A DNA stretch of 59,044 nucleotides from JACDCY01 sp964350145 (lineage in GTDB: Bacteria; Gemmatimonadota; Gemmatimonadetes; Gemmatimonadales; Gemmatimonadaceae), in the NCBI GenBank assembly GCA_964350145.1, contig CAYGJL010000019.1, positions 1-59,044 on the forward strand, given 5' to 3'. Within the stretch, counting starts at the first letter, position 1. Every line of letters starts with the position of its first letter. Under the pieces are notes generated by a model. That model saw nothing but the letters and a program-made list of their open reading frames with translations, was not told the origin of the DNA and searched no databases. The translations under genes were made by a program, and so were the position numbers. Below are positions 45,718 through 54,035 of this stretch, in pieces.

Positions 45718-46365
45718 ATGCCCCCCAAAGATACCGATTTCCCGGCCCCGCCCGACACCCGGGAGGCGATCCTCTCGGCCGCGCTCGAGGCCTACTCGAA
45801 GTACGGATTCCGCGGAGCCACGACCCGGCGCATTGCCGAGCTCGCGGGCGTCAACGAGGTCACCCTCTTCCGGCATTTCGGGTCAAAGGAGGCGCTCGTT
45901 GGCGAAGCGTTGCGCGCTCTGTCCCCGGCTGAGCAGGTGGCGCCGCTCCCCGTGGAGCCGCGCGATCTCGTAGTCGAGCTCACCGCGTGGAGCGATGGCC
46001 AGCTGGCTCATCTGCGCGACAAGCGCTCCATGATCCGGACCTGCATGGGGGAGATAGCGGAGCGGCCCGAGCTGACCGAGTGCGCGGCGGCCGGACCCAA
46101 AGCCGCGTTCACAGAGCTGTGCGGATACCTGGGGCGGGTGCGAAACGCCGGGATGTCGTTCATAGATTTCGACGAGCGCGTTGCAGCGATAACGCTGATG
46201 GGCGCGTTGTTCTCCGACGCAATGGGACGAGAGATGATGCCCGAGATCTACCCGCCGACCGAAGCCGCGGCGCGCGAATACACGAGGCTGATTCTGCGCG
46301 CCATCGGAGCCGACGACACCACCCGCTCCGCGTTCGCGGACGCCACTGGAGCACCCCGAGGATGA
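45718..46365 (+). CDS. TetR family transcriptional regulator of the RND pump
   Basis: The ATG at 45718 (MPPKDTDFPAPP) gives 215 residues. The TetR helix-turn-helix is at about 33-57 (GATTRRIAELAGVNEVTLFRHFGSKEAL). The C-terminal ligand-binding region ends in a typical hydrophobic helix (YTRLILRAIG). A longer start at 45664 would overlap the operator. The stop overlaps the TolC start by 4 bp (ATGA). It should repress its own operon of channel, adaptor and pump, and release upon binding a substrate of the pump. Confidence 0.92.
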   Translation: MPPKDTDFPAPPDTREAILSAALEAYSKYGFRGATTRRIAELAGVNEVTLFRHFGSKEALVGEALRALSPAEQVAPLPVEPRDLVVELTAWSDGQLAHLRDKRSMIRTCMGEIAERPELTECAAAGPKAAFTELCGYLGRVRNAGMSFIDFDERVAAITLMGALFSDAMGREMMPEIYPPTEAAAREYTRLILRAIGADDTTRSAFADATGAPRG

Positions 46366-48002
46366 CCCGCTTCCGCCTGTGTCTGCGCCGCGCCGCTTCG
46401 ACCCTTGTTATCGTGGGGGCCGCGGCTTCCACGTCGGCCGCGCAGGATCGCGCCATGCCGGTACGCGCCGACAGCGCGGGCGCCATCAGTCTCTCACTCA
46501 CTGACGCCGTGCGCCTGGCGGAGCAGAAGAGCCACGAGGTGAGGATCGCGCGCGCGGGTGTGACTCGCGCGCGGGGGCAGGAGCTGCAGTCCTCCAGTCA
46601 GTTGTTGCCGCAGCTCTTCGGCTCGGCCGCGTACACGAGGACGCTGCGGTCGCAGTTCTCCGCTCTGGCCGGCCCGGACACATCGACGTCCACGTCGCCG
46701 CCGGGGCCATGCGAGCAGTACCTGCGGGATCCGTCCTCCACAACGGAGCAGCGACTGGCCGGGCTGGAAGACGCTCAGCGTTGCGCATTGGGGACGAATC
46801 CGTTCGGCGGATTCGGCGACCTCGGTTTCGGCGCGGCTAACCAGTACAATCTCGGTCTCTCGCTGTCGCAGAACGTTTTCACCGGCGGGCGAATCCGGTC
46901 GCAGATCGCGGCGGCGCGCGCGGGCAGACAAGCGGCGGAAGTCACGCTCGCTGCGGAGCGCGCCCAGGCGGCATTGACGGTGGCGCAGGCGTATTTCGAC
47001 GCGGCGCTGTCGGCGCGCCTCGCCGCGATCGCCGAGCTGTCGCTGCAGCAGTCGGACGCGGTCGTGTCGCAGGTGCAGCTCGCGCGCGACGTCGGCACAA
47101 CTTCTGAGTTCGAGCTGCTGCGCGCGAGGGTGGCGCGCGACAATCAACGGCCGGTCCTCGTGCAGCGGCAAAGCGAGCGCGACATCGCGCTGCTGCGCCT
47201 GCGGCAGCTGTTGGATCTCCCGCTCGACGCCCCGGTGCAGCTGGTGACTCCGGTGGACGATACCGCCGCGGTGTACGCCGCCATCGAGCCGATCAGGTTG
47301 TCCACGGACGCTGACGACATCGAGTCGCGCGCGCCGGTACGAGCGGCGCGGGCGGGGGTGGACGCGGGGCAGGCATTGTTGCGGGCGACTCGCGCGCAGC
47401 GGCTCCCGTCCGTCTCATTGACGTCCAACTACGGCCGCGTGGCGTTTCCCACGAGCGGTTTTCCCGGCAACGACGATTTCCGGGAGAACTGGACGATCGG
47501 AATCGGCGCCCAGGTGCCGCTGTTCACGGGTGGACGCCAGCGCGGTGAGGAGATGGCCGCGCGCGCGTCGCTGGACGAGTCGCGCGCCAGGCTGGAGCAG
47601 ACGCGCGACCTCGCGGCGCTCGACGCGCGCGTGCAGGAAACGGCGCTCGCCCAGGCGCGCGGCGCGTGGGAAGCCAGCGCGGGCACCGCCGAGCAGGCGG
47701 AGCGGGCGTACAGCATCGCTCAGGTGCGGTATCGCGAGGGGATCTCTACGCAGCTCGAGTTGGACGACTCGCGGCTGCTGCTCGAGCAGGCACAGGTGAA
47801 CCGCGCGACCGCCGCGCGGAATCTTCAGCTCGCCATAGTGCGCGTGACGTTGCTCCAGGACCTGCCGCTGCAACTGCAGTCGGCCGGGATCCAGATGCCC
47901 GCGCAGCAGGCACCGCCACCCGAGCCGCCGCGCAGCAGCACGGCACAATCGTCGGGCCAGCAGGCGGCGCAAACACAAATACCGGGAACCACGATTCCAT
48001 GA
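46362..48002 (+). CDS. TolC family outer-membrane channel of the RND pump
   Basis: The ATG at 46362 gives 546 residues with a signal peptide (STLVIVGAAASTSAAQ). It has the TolC duplicated coiled-coil pattern (LTDAVRLAEQKSHEVRIARAGV; QAYFDAALSARLAAIAELSLQQSDAVV; ARYRE-type region QVRYREGISTQLELDDSRLLLEQA). A Pro/Gln-rich end (PAQQAPPPEP, GQQAAQTQIPG) is unusual and probably unstructured. It overlaps the adaptor gene by 4 bp. It forms the outer-membrane duct for the RND pump. Confidence 0.93.
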   Translation: MTRFRLCLRRAASTLVIVGAAASTSAAQDRAMPVRADSAGAISLSLTDAVRLAEQKSHEVRIARAGVTRARGQELQSSSQLLPQLFGSAAYTRTLRSQFSALAGPDTSTSTSPPGPCEQYLRDPSSTTEQRLAGLEDAQRCALGTNPFGGFGDLGFGAANQYNLGLSLSQNVFTGGRIRSQIAAARAGRQAAEVTLAAERAQAALTVAQAYFDAALSARLAAIAELSLQQSDAVVSQVQLARDVGTTSEFELLRARVARDNQRPVLVQRQSERDIALLRLRQLLDLPLDAPVQLVTPVDDTAAVYAAIEPIRLSTDADDIESRAPVRAARAGVDAGQALLRATRAQRLPSVSLTSNYGRVAFPTSGFPGNDDFRENWTIGIGAQVPLFTGGRQRGEEMAARASLDESRARLEQTRDLAALDARVQETALAQARGAWEASAGTAEQAERAYSIAQVRYREGISTQLELDDSRLLLEQAQVNRATAARNLQLAIVRVTLLQDLPLQLQSAGIQMPAQQAPPPEPPRSSTAQSSGQQAAQTQIPGTTIP

Positions 48003-49159
48003 TCGCGTTCAAGTTTCGCCCCATTGCGGTGATCGCGCTGACCCTGACGATTCTCTCGGCATGTGGCGGCGACGCGGACGACGCGGCCGTGGCGGCCGTG
48101 GCGCAGCCGATCACCGTAGGCCCGGAGAACCTCGTCATCGTGAGCGCGCAGCCCCTGACTTCGGGCCCCGCGTTCTCCGGTACGCTGCGGCACGAGCGGG
48201 AGGCGAGTGTTCGCGCGCAGATGGCCGGGAGCGTGCTGCAGACCTCCGTCGATCAGGGACAGTCGGTAGCCGCCGGGGCCGTGCTCGCGCGGATCGATGC
48301 TGGCGGGAGTGACGACTCGTATCGCTCCGCGCGTTCGGCCGTGACGGCGGCGGAGAACTCGTATTCCATAGCCAATCGCGAGCTCGAGAGAGCGCGGCGG
48401 CTGCACGAGGCGGGCGCAATCGCGGAACGCGAGCTGGAGATGACGCGAGCGGCCGTGACCAACTCGCGCGCGATGCTGGCCGACGCGCGGGCGCGCATGG
48501 CGTTGGCGGCCAAGCAGCTCGGTAACGCGACCGTGCGCGCGCCGTTCGCGGGAGTCATCGGGGAGAAGAGCGTCTCCGCCGGCGATGTGGTGCAGCCGGG
48601 GACACTGCTGTATACGGTGGTGGATCCGGGCAGCATGCGGCTCGAGGCCGCCATTCCCGTGGAGCAGCTGACGGACGTGCGGTTCGGGCTCCCGGTGAAG
48701 TTCATCGTCAGCGGCTACGGCGCGCGCGAGTTTCTCGGCCGCGTTACCCGCGTGAGTCCGGTTGTGGATCCCGTGACGCGGCAGGTGCAGATCGTGGCGT
48801 CCATACCGAACGCGGGCCGCGCTCTGGTCGGCGGGCTGCAGGCGACCGGGAGGCTCGCGACGAGCACACGCAACGGCCTGGTGGCGCCCGACGCCGCGAT
48901 CGACGAGCGCGGCTCGTCGCCTTCGGTACTGCGGGTGAAGCGGGGAGTGGTGGAGCGCGTAACCGTGGCGCTGGGGGCGAGGGACGAAGCAGGCGAGCTG
49001 GTGGAGATCACCGGGGGACTGCTCGCGGGTGACACGCTGCTCGTAGGCGCGGCGCGGGGGATCACGCCGGGCACGCCGGTGCGAATCGTCGCCGCGATCG
49101 GCGACACCGCGCTGCGGGCGGCGCCCAGGCCCCCGGTGACGGGAACGAACCCGAGATGA
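47999..49159 (+). CDS. RND pump periplasmic adaptor (membrane fusion) lipoprotein
   Basis: The ATG at 47999 gives 386 residues with lipobox LSAC. Lipoyl halves are SVRAQMAGSVLQTSVDQGQSV and VRAPFAGVIGEKSVSAGDVV, separated by a coiled-coil hairpin (AENSYSIANRELERARRLHEAGAIAERELEMTRAA). A beta-barrel part (VKFIVSGYGAREFLGRVTRVSPVVDPVTRQVQI) and a membrane-proximal domain follow. It joins the RND pump to the TolC channel and is coupled to both neighbouring genes by 4-bp overlaps. Confidence 0.94.
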   Translation: MIAFKFRPIAVIALTLTILSACGGDADDAAVAAVAQPITVGPENLVIVSAQPLTSGPAFSGTLRHEREASVRAQMAGSVLQTSVDQGQSVAAGAVLARIDAGGSDDSYRSARSAVTAAENSYSIANRELERARRLHEAGAIAERELEMTRAAVTNSRAMLADARARMALAAKQLGNATVRAPFAGVIGEKSVSAGDVVQPGTLLYTVVDPGSMRLEAAIPVEQLTDVRFGLPVKFIVSGYGAREFLGRVTRVSPVVDPVTRQVQIVASIPNAGRALVGGLQATGRLATSTRNGLVAPDAAIDERGSSPSVLRVKRGVVERVTVALGARDEAGELVEITGGLLAGDTLLVGAARGITPGTPVRIVAAIGDTALRAAPRPPVTGTNPR

Positions 49160-52100
49160 TGATCTCCGATTTCGCGATCAAGCGGCCGCTCATCACGGTC
49201 GTGACGACGGTCGCGCTGGTCGTGTTCGGCTTGTTCGCGCTCGCGCAGCTCAAGACCGACGAGTTCCCCGAGGTAAATCCGCCGTTCGTCTTCGTCGGCA
49301 TTCCGTATCCCGGAGCGTCTCCGACTACGGTCGAACGCGAAGTGCTGAGCCCAATCGAGGACGCGATCAAGGGGATCTCCGGGGTGAAGGAGATCAACGG
49401 GAGCGCGTTCGACGGCTTCGCGCAGATTTTTGTCGAGTACGTCTTCGAGAAGGACCTGCAGGAGGGCACCCAGGACATCCGCGACGCGATCTCGGCGATC
49501 CGGATCGACCTCCCGCTCGAGATGGAGGAGCCGCTGCTGCAGCGGTTCAATCCCACCGACTTCCCGATCGTGCAGGTGGCTCTTGTCTCACAGGCCCACG
49601 CGCCGGCGCAGCTCACGCGGATCGTGGATCCCGACATCGTCAGCCAGCTTCGCGGAGTTTCGGGCGTGGCCGACGTGCAGCTGTTCGGGGACGTGCAGCG
49701 CGAGCTGACCGTCGAGCTCAGGCCCGACGCGCTGCGCTCCACGGGAGTAAGTGTGGGGGAAGTGGTCGGCGCTCTGCGTGCGCAGAATCTGGCCGTGCCG
49801 GTCGGGCGGCTGACGGGCGCGCTGGAGGAGCGGACGATCCGGCTCCAGGGCCGCCTCGAGCGGCCGGAGGAGTTCCTCCAGCTCGTCGTCGCCGAGCGCG
49901 GGGGGCGCGTCATCCGACTCGGCGAAGTCGCCAACGTCCGCGACGGCAGCGAAGAGGCGCGGTCGCTGGCGATGTACAACGGGACCGAGGCCGTCGGTCT
50001 CGCGGTCACTAAGGCGCAGGGTTACAGCACGACCGACGTCAGCGACCGGATCAAGGCGAAGCTCGCCCAACTGGAGAAGACACTGCCGCCGGGAGTGGAC
50101 TTCACGGTCGTACGCGACGCCGGCGTGCGTGTGGAGAACTCGGTGGGAGACGTGCAGATGGCGCTGTTCGAGGGGGCGCTGCTGACCGTGCTCGTGGTGT
50201 TCGTCTTTCTCAACTCCTGGCGGTCCACGATCATCACGGGTCTCGCGCTGCCCGTCTCCGTGCTGGCGGCGTTCATCGCCGTGTGGGTGTTCGGCTTCAC
50301 GCTCAACACGATGTCGCTGCTGGGGCTGTCGCTGGCGATCGGAATTCTCATCGACGACGCGATCGTGGTGCGCGAGAACATCGTGCGGCACATCGAGATG
50401 GGAAAGGATCACATGCGAGCGGCGAAGGAAGGCACCGACGAGATCGGGCTCGCAGTGGCCGCGACGTCGTTCTCCATCGTCGCGGTGTTCGTGCCGATCG
50501 GATTCATCTACGGCCTGGCGGGGCAGTGGTTCAAGCCGTTCGCGCTCACCATTGCGTCGTCCGTGCTCGTTTCGCTGTTCGTCTCGTTCTCGCTCGATCC
50601 GATGCTGTCGGCGTACTGGGCCGACCCGCAGCTGGAGGCGCACGAGCGGCGTAATCCCATATCGCGGGCGCTCGACCGGTTCAACACCTGGTTCAATTCG
50701 CTCGCCATTCGCTACAAGAAGGTGATCGGCTGGGCGCTGGATCACCGCGCGGCGATGGTCGGCATCGCTGTTGGATCGTTCGTCGTCGCTTTGGCACTTC
50801 CGGCAACCGGGATCATTGGCGGGGCTTTTTGGCCGGAGGACGACACGTCCGAGATATTCGTGGAGGTGAAGACACCGCCCGGGTCGAACCTCGATTACAC
50901 GCGCGTGAAGGCGGAGGAGGCGGCGCGGCTCCTGCGGGCGCACTCGGAAGTTCTGTACTCGTACACGACACTCGGCGCGGCCACGGGCGCGGTGGACGAG
51001 GCGATCGTCTACGGGAAGCTGTCGCCTCGCGGCGAGCGGGAGACGAGCGCCGAGGAGCTCGCGAGCGCCGTACGGACGGAGGTCAAGCAGATCGCGGGTA
51101 TGACCGCGTCGGTCACGACCACCGATTGGGGCGGAGGCGAGAAGCAGATTCAGCTGCAGATTCGCGGCGCGGACGCGGCTACGCTCACCACCACCGCGGA
51201 AGCGATCGCAGCCGAGGCGAGAAAAGCAGCGGGCGCCGTGGACGTGGAGCTCTCGACCAAGGGGCAAAAGCCGGAGGTGAGCATCGAGGTTGACCGCAAC
51301 CTCGCGGGAGCGATGGGCGTGACGGTCGGTGAGATCGCGCAGTCGCTGCGCCCGGCGTTCGCCGGGATCAAGACTGGGGACTGGGTCGATCCGTCCGGGG
51401 AGACGCGGGAAGTGACCGTGCGGCTCGTGCCGCAGGCGAGGCAGCGGGTGGACGATCTCCGGCAGCTGCCCATCGTGCTCGCGCGCGCTTCCACCGGCGG
51501 AGCGCCGGCCATCGTCCCGCTCGGCCAGCTCGCGCGGGTGGAGCCGGCCATCGGGCCCGCGCAGATCGACCACCTCGATGGCGACGTGGTCGTGACGGTC
51601 GGGGCGAACACCAGCGGCAAGCCGGTGAGCGAGGTGCTGCAGGACGTCGAGGAGCGCATAAAGCAGGTGCCCCTTCCTCCAGGCGTGACGATAACGCAGG
51701 GCGGCGAGACCGAGGACCAGGCGGAGGTATTCGGCAGAATCTTCGCGGCGCTGGGCGTGGCGATCCTGCTGATGTACCTGATTCTCGTCATGCAGTTCGG
51801 GTCGTTCGTGGATCCGCTCGCGATTCTCGTGTCGCTGCCGCTGTCGCTGATCGGCGTGATGCTCGCGCTGCTGCTGACGGGCGGTACGATCAACCTCATG
51901 AGCCTGATAGGTGTGATCCTGTTGGCTGGTATCGTCGCGAAGAACGCGATCCTGCTGATCGATTTCGCCAAGTGGGCGCGCGAGCGCGAGGGGCTTCCGC
52001 TCCGCGAGGCGCTGATTCAGGCCGGTGCGATCCGGCTCAGGCCCATTATCATGACCACCTTCGCGCTCTGCGCGGGAATGCTGCCGATTGCGATTGGCGG

Positions 52101-52323
52101 CGGGGAGGGCGCGCAGTTCCGCGCGCCGCTCGGGCGCGCGGTGATCGGCGGCGTGATTACGTCAACTTTTCTGACGCTGCTGGTTATCCCGACGTTTTAC
52201 GAGATCCTGGACGAGTGGCGCGAGTGGGTCATGAAGCGATTTCGCTCATCAAAGCCAGCTGATTTCCATCAGGATCCCGGAATTCCACCAGCCACAGCTC
52301 TGAAGCCGGAGTCTTATGGATGA
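49156..52323 (+). CDS. RND multidrug efflux transporter (AcrB/HAE-1-like)
   Basis: This 1055-residue pump has 12 membrane helices in two repeats, and two large periplasmic loops. Proton-relay aspartates are in GILIDDAIVVREN of helix 4. FWPEDDTSEIFVEVKTPPG, the second half start, and RPIIMTTFALCAGMLPIAIGGGEGAQFRAPLG near the end are family motifs. The order TetR, TolC, adaptor, pump fits drug, dye or lipid efflux rather than heavy metals. The last about 31 residues (from about SSKPAD) lie in a 95-bp overlap with the opposite VOC gene and look non-conserved. Confidence 0.95.
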   Translation: MMISDFAIKRPLITVVTTVALVVFGLFALAQLKTDEFPEVNPPFVFVGIPYPGASPTTVEREVLSPIEDAIKGISGVKEINGSAFDGFAQIFVEYVFEKDLQEGTQDIRDAISAIRIDLPLEMEEPLLQRFNPTDFPIVQVALVSQAHAPAQLTRIVDPDIVSQLRGVSGVADVQLFGDVQRELTVELRPDALRSTGVSVGEVVGALRAQNLAVPVGRLTGALEERTIRLQGRLERPEEFLQLVVAERGGRVIRLGEVANVRDGSEEARSLAMYNGTEAVGLAVTKAQGYSTTDVSDRIKAKLAQLEKTLPPGVDFTVVRDAGVRVENSVGDVQMALFEGALLTVLVVFVFLNSWRSTIITGLALPVSVLAAFIAVWVFGFTLNTMSLLGLSLAIGILIDDAIVVRENIVRHIEMGKDHMRAAKEGTDEIGLAVAATSFSIVAVFVPIGFIYGLAGQWFKPFALTIASSVLVSLFVSFSLDPMLSAYWADPQLEAHERRNPISRALDRFNTWFNSLAIRYKKVIGWALDHRAAMVGIAVGSFVVALALPATGIIGGAFWPEDDTSEIFVEVKTPPGSNLDYTRVKAEEAARLLRAHSEVLYSYTTLGAATGAVDEAIVYGKLSPRGERETSAEELASAVRTEVKQIAGMTASVTTTDWGGGEKQIQLQIRGADAATLTTTAEAIAAEARKAAGAVDVELSTKGQKPEVSIEVDRNLAGAMGVTVGEIAQSLRPAFAGIKTGDWVDPSGETREVTVRLVPQARQRVDDLRQLPIVLARASTGGAPAIVPLGQLARVEPAIGPAQIDHLDGDVVVTVGANTSGKPVSEVLQDVEERIKQVPLPPGVTITQGGETEDQAEVFGRIFAALGVAILLMYLILVMQFGSFVDPLAILVSLPLSLIGVMLALLLTGGTINLMSLIGVILLAGIVAKNAILLIDFAKWAREREGLPLREALIQAGAIRLRPIIMTTFALCAGMLPIAIGGGEGAQFRAPLGRAVIGGVITSTFLTLLVIPTFYEILDEWREWVMKRFRSSKPADFHQDPGIPPATALKPESYG

Positions 52324-52618
52324 GCTTCGGCTCGGATGGAAATTCGACACCGCGCTGCCGCAGCGTGGCGTACACGGCATGGATGTCGGAGACCTTGAAG
52401 TAGACTGCTGATCCCCGCTCACGCGTTTGCCCGGCTTCCGGCACTCCGACGAGCAGCCTGACGTTTCCCGCCTGGAAGAAGCTCATCTGCGGCGGGGCGG
52501 AGAACAGGTATTTCAGCCCCAGCGTGTCGCGGTAATACGGGATCGCGCGGTCCAGGTCTTCGACCGGGACCAACAGCTGCCCCACGGTGGCATCGGCCAG
52601 ATCGCTCATGTGCGGCAT
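52229..52618 (-). CDS. VOC family (glyoxalase/bleomycin-resistance-like) protein
   Basis: The ATG at 52618 has a very strong site (AAGGAGG, five bases before) and gives 129 residues. One VOC module is visible: VPVEDLDRAIPYYRDTLGLKYLF at the start and LVEFRDPDGNQLALMSE at the end, which holds the metal-type glutamate. Such proteins act on small aldehydes, dioxygenase substrates or bind drugs. It is divergent from a MarR gene with twin operators between, so it is probably its target. The last 95 bp overlap the RND gene on the other strand. Confidence 0.9.
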   Translation of the reverse strand: MPHMSDLADATVGQLLVPVEDLDRAIPYYRDTLGLKYLFSAPPQMSFFQAGNVRLLVGVPEAGQTRERGSAVYFKVSDIHAVYATLRQRGVEFPSEPKLIHKTPASELWLVEFRDPDGNQLALMSEIAS

Positions 52619-52628
52619 TGCGGCCTCC

Positions 52629-52657
52629 TTGTCTCGATTGGGGCTCCGGGATATACT
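52629..52657 (+). promoter_or_regulatory. Sigma-70-like promoter of the marR gene
   Basis: TTGTCT (52629-52634), exactly 17 bases, then TATACT (52652-52657). The first operator copy starts on the last base of the -10 and continues across the expected start site, so the repressor should block its own promoter. Confidence 0.6.
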
Positions 52658-52690
52658 TAGCTCAGCTAACAATAATCTTAGCCGAGCTAA
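52657..52690. promoter_or_regulatory. Twin MarR-type operators, TTAGCT-C-AGCTAA and TTAGC-CGA-GCTAA
   Basis: Two 13-bp palindromes (52657-52669 perfect; 52678-52690 with one mismatch) have centres 21 bp apart, two turns of the helix, so two dimers would sit on the same face. They lie between the divergent VOC and MarR genes. Confidence 0.75.
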
Positions 52691-52693
52691 CTA

Positions 52694-53140
52694 TTGGGCC
52701 GCAAGATCCTTTCGTCGAGAGATCGGGGAGCGGTCGCGGACCGGCTGCATTCCGCGGCGATCCACCTCCTCCGGCGGCTGCGAAAGCAGGACGACCGGAG
52801 CGGGATCAGCGCGGCCCGGCTGTCGGCGTTGTCGGTGGTCGTATTCGCCGGCCCGGTGACCATGGGCCAGCTCGCGCGGGCGGAGCAGGTCGCCGCGCCC
52901 ACGATTACCCGGCTCGTGGCGGCCATGGAGCGGGCCGGCCTCGTGGCCAGGGAACCCGACCCGGACGACGGCCGAGTGGCTTGGATCCGCGCGACCGCGA
53001 AAGGCGCGCGGATCCTTTACGCCGCGCGCGACCGCCGCGTGGCGACGCTGACGGCCGATCTCGCGGCTCTCGACCGGTCGGACCTGACGCTGCTGGGCGA
53101 AGCCGCCGGGATCATCGAGCGGCTCGGGAGTGAAGCCTAG
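52694..53140 (+). CDS. MarR family transcriptional regulator
   Basis: The only plausible start is TTG at 52694, four bases after the second operator, giving 148 residues with no clear ribosome site. The winged helix is TMGQLARAEQVAAPTITRLVAAMERAGLVAREPDPDDGRVAWIRAT. The flanking helices make the dimer. It probably represses itself and the divergent VOC gene, with release by a small ligand. Its stop and that of the convergent DUF4097-like gene share a CTAG. Confidence 0.87.
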   Translation: MGRKILSSRDRGAVADRLHSAAIHLLRRLRKQDDRSGISAARLSALSVVVFAGPVTMGQLARAEQVAAPTITRLVAAMERAGLVAREPDPDDGRVAWIRATAKGARILYAARDRRVATLTADLAALDRSDLTLLGEAAGIIERLGSEA

Positions 53141-53931
53141 AGAGCTTCCCTGCGCCGGACCCGTCGATCGGGGATGTCGATTCTTCCCTTCACGTTGCTG
53201 TAGCCGATGCCGCCGGAGCCACTGCGGGTGACAGTGAAGTCGCCGTCGACGTCGGCCACTTCGATCCCGCCGGACCCGTCGCTGATTCGAATGCTGTTCC
53301 TCGCGGTCCGCACGTCTATCTCACCGGAGCCGTCGGTGATGTCGATCAGCCCGCCAATATCGCGTAGCTCGATCGAGCCGGATCCGTCGTGAATGCTCAC
53401 CGCGCCGGCCAGGTTGGTCAGCTTGATGCTGCCGGAGCCGTCCTTGATTCGCAACTCGCCGTGGAGGTCGCTGCCGATGATCTCGCCGGAGCCGTCTGTT
53501 ATGCTGACCGCGCCGAGGTTAGAGATGTCGATGCTGCCGCTGCCATCGGTGATCTCGGCCGCCATCCGCGCGGGAACTTCGATCACGACGTCCAGACTCG
53601 CGTACCGCATTCCGGTGAGGCTCCAGCCCTCGACGCGCGAAATCGCCTCGACGACGACGTTGGAGCCCCGCCGGTCCGCTTGGAGCTCGATCTCCTCCAG
53701 CAGGCGCGCGTCCGAGGCGCACGCGCGCCCGCGGATGAGCACGCGATCCAGCCCGGCCTTGCCTTCTATCCGGAGCGAGCCGGCGCCTGCCGTGACCGTC
53801 AGAAGGCGGGCCCCCGCCGCATCAACATCGGCCGTGCGCTGCGCCTCGTGGCGGCACTGGTCGGAGCCTTGGGCCAACGCGCTCTGAGCCGCGCCAAGCA
53901 GCAGCGTGGCGGTCAGAAGTGTGGAATACAT
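53137..53931 (-). CDS. DUF4097-like secreted protein with DGSG repeats
   Basis: The ATG at 53931 (GGAGAA before it) gives 264 residues with a signal peptide (TLLLGAAQSALAQ). Residues about 128-250 contain seven tandem repeats of 18-21 residues, each with (T/K/H/S)DGSG(S/E/G)I. This predicts a right-handed beta-solenoid of the kind found in DUF4097/DUF2807-like surface proteins. There is no membrane anchor, so it is periplasmic or extracellular. Its function is unknown. Confidence 0.78.
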   Translation of the reverse strand: MYSTLLTATLLLGAAQSALAQGSDQCRHEAQRTADVDAAGARLLTVTAGAGSLRIEGKAGLDRVLIRGRACASDARLLEEIELQADRRGSNVVVEAISRVEGWSLTGMRYASLDVVIEVPARMAAEITDGSGSIDISNLGAVSITDGSGEIIGSDLHGELRIKDGSGSIKLTNLAGAVSIHDGSGSIELRDIGGLIDITDGSGEIDVRTARNSIRISDGSGGIEVADVDGDFTVTRSGSGGIGYSNVKGRIDIPDRRVRRREAL

Positions 53932-54035
53932 GGATTCTCCGGAGTTGTTGGGTACGGCCAGCCTACGCGGATCTCGCCGCTAAAGTTTTGACAGGGGATA
54001 TCCGCCGAAGGTTGGAAGCCTCGGATGAGGCCCGC

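Noticed and set aside
49588..51573. Long minus-strand open frame (661 codons) under the RND gene
   Set aside because: The RND protein on the other strand is clearly conserved; the antisense product is Arg/His/Asp-rich low-complexity sequence as expected of GC-rich shadow frames.
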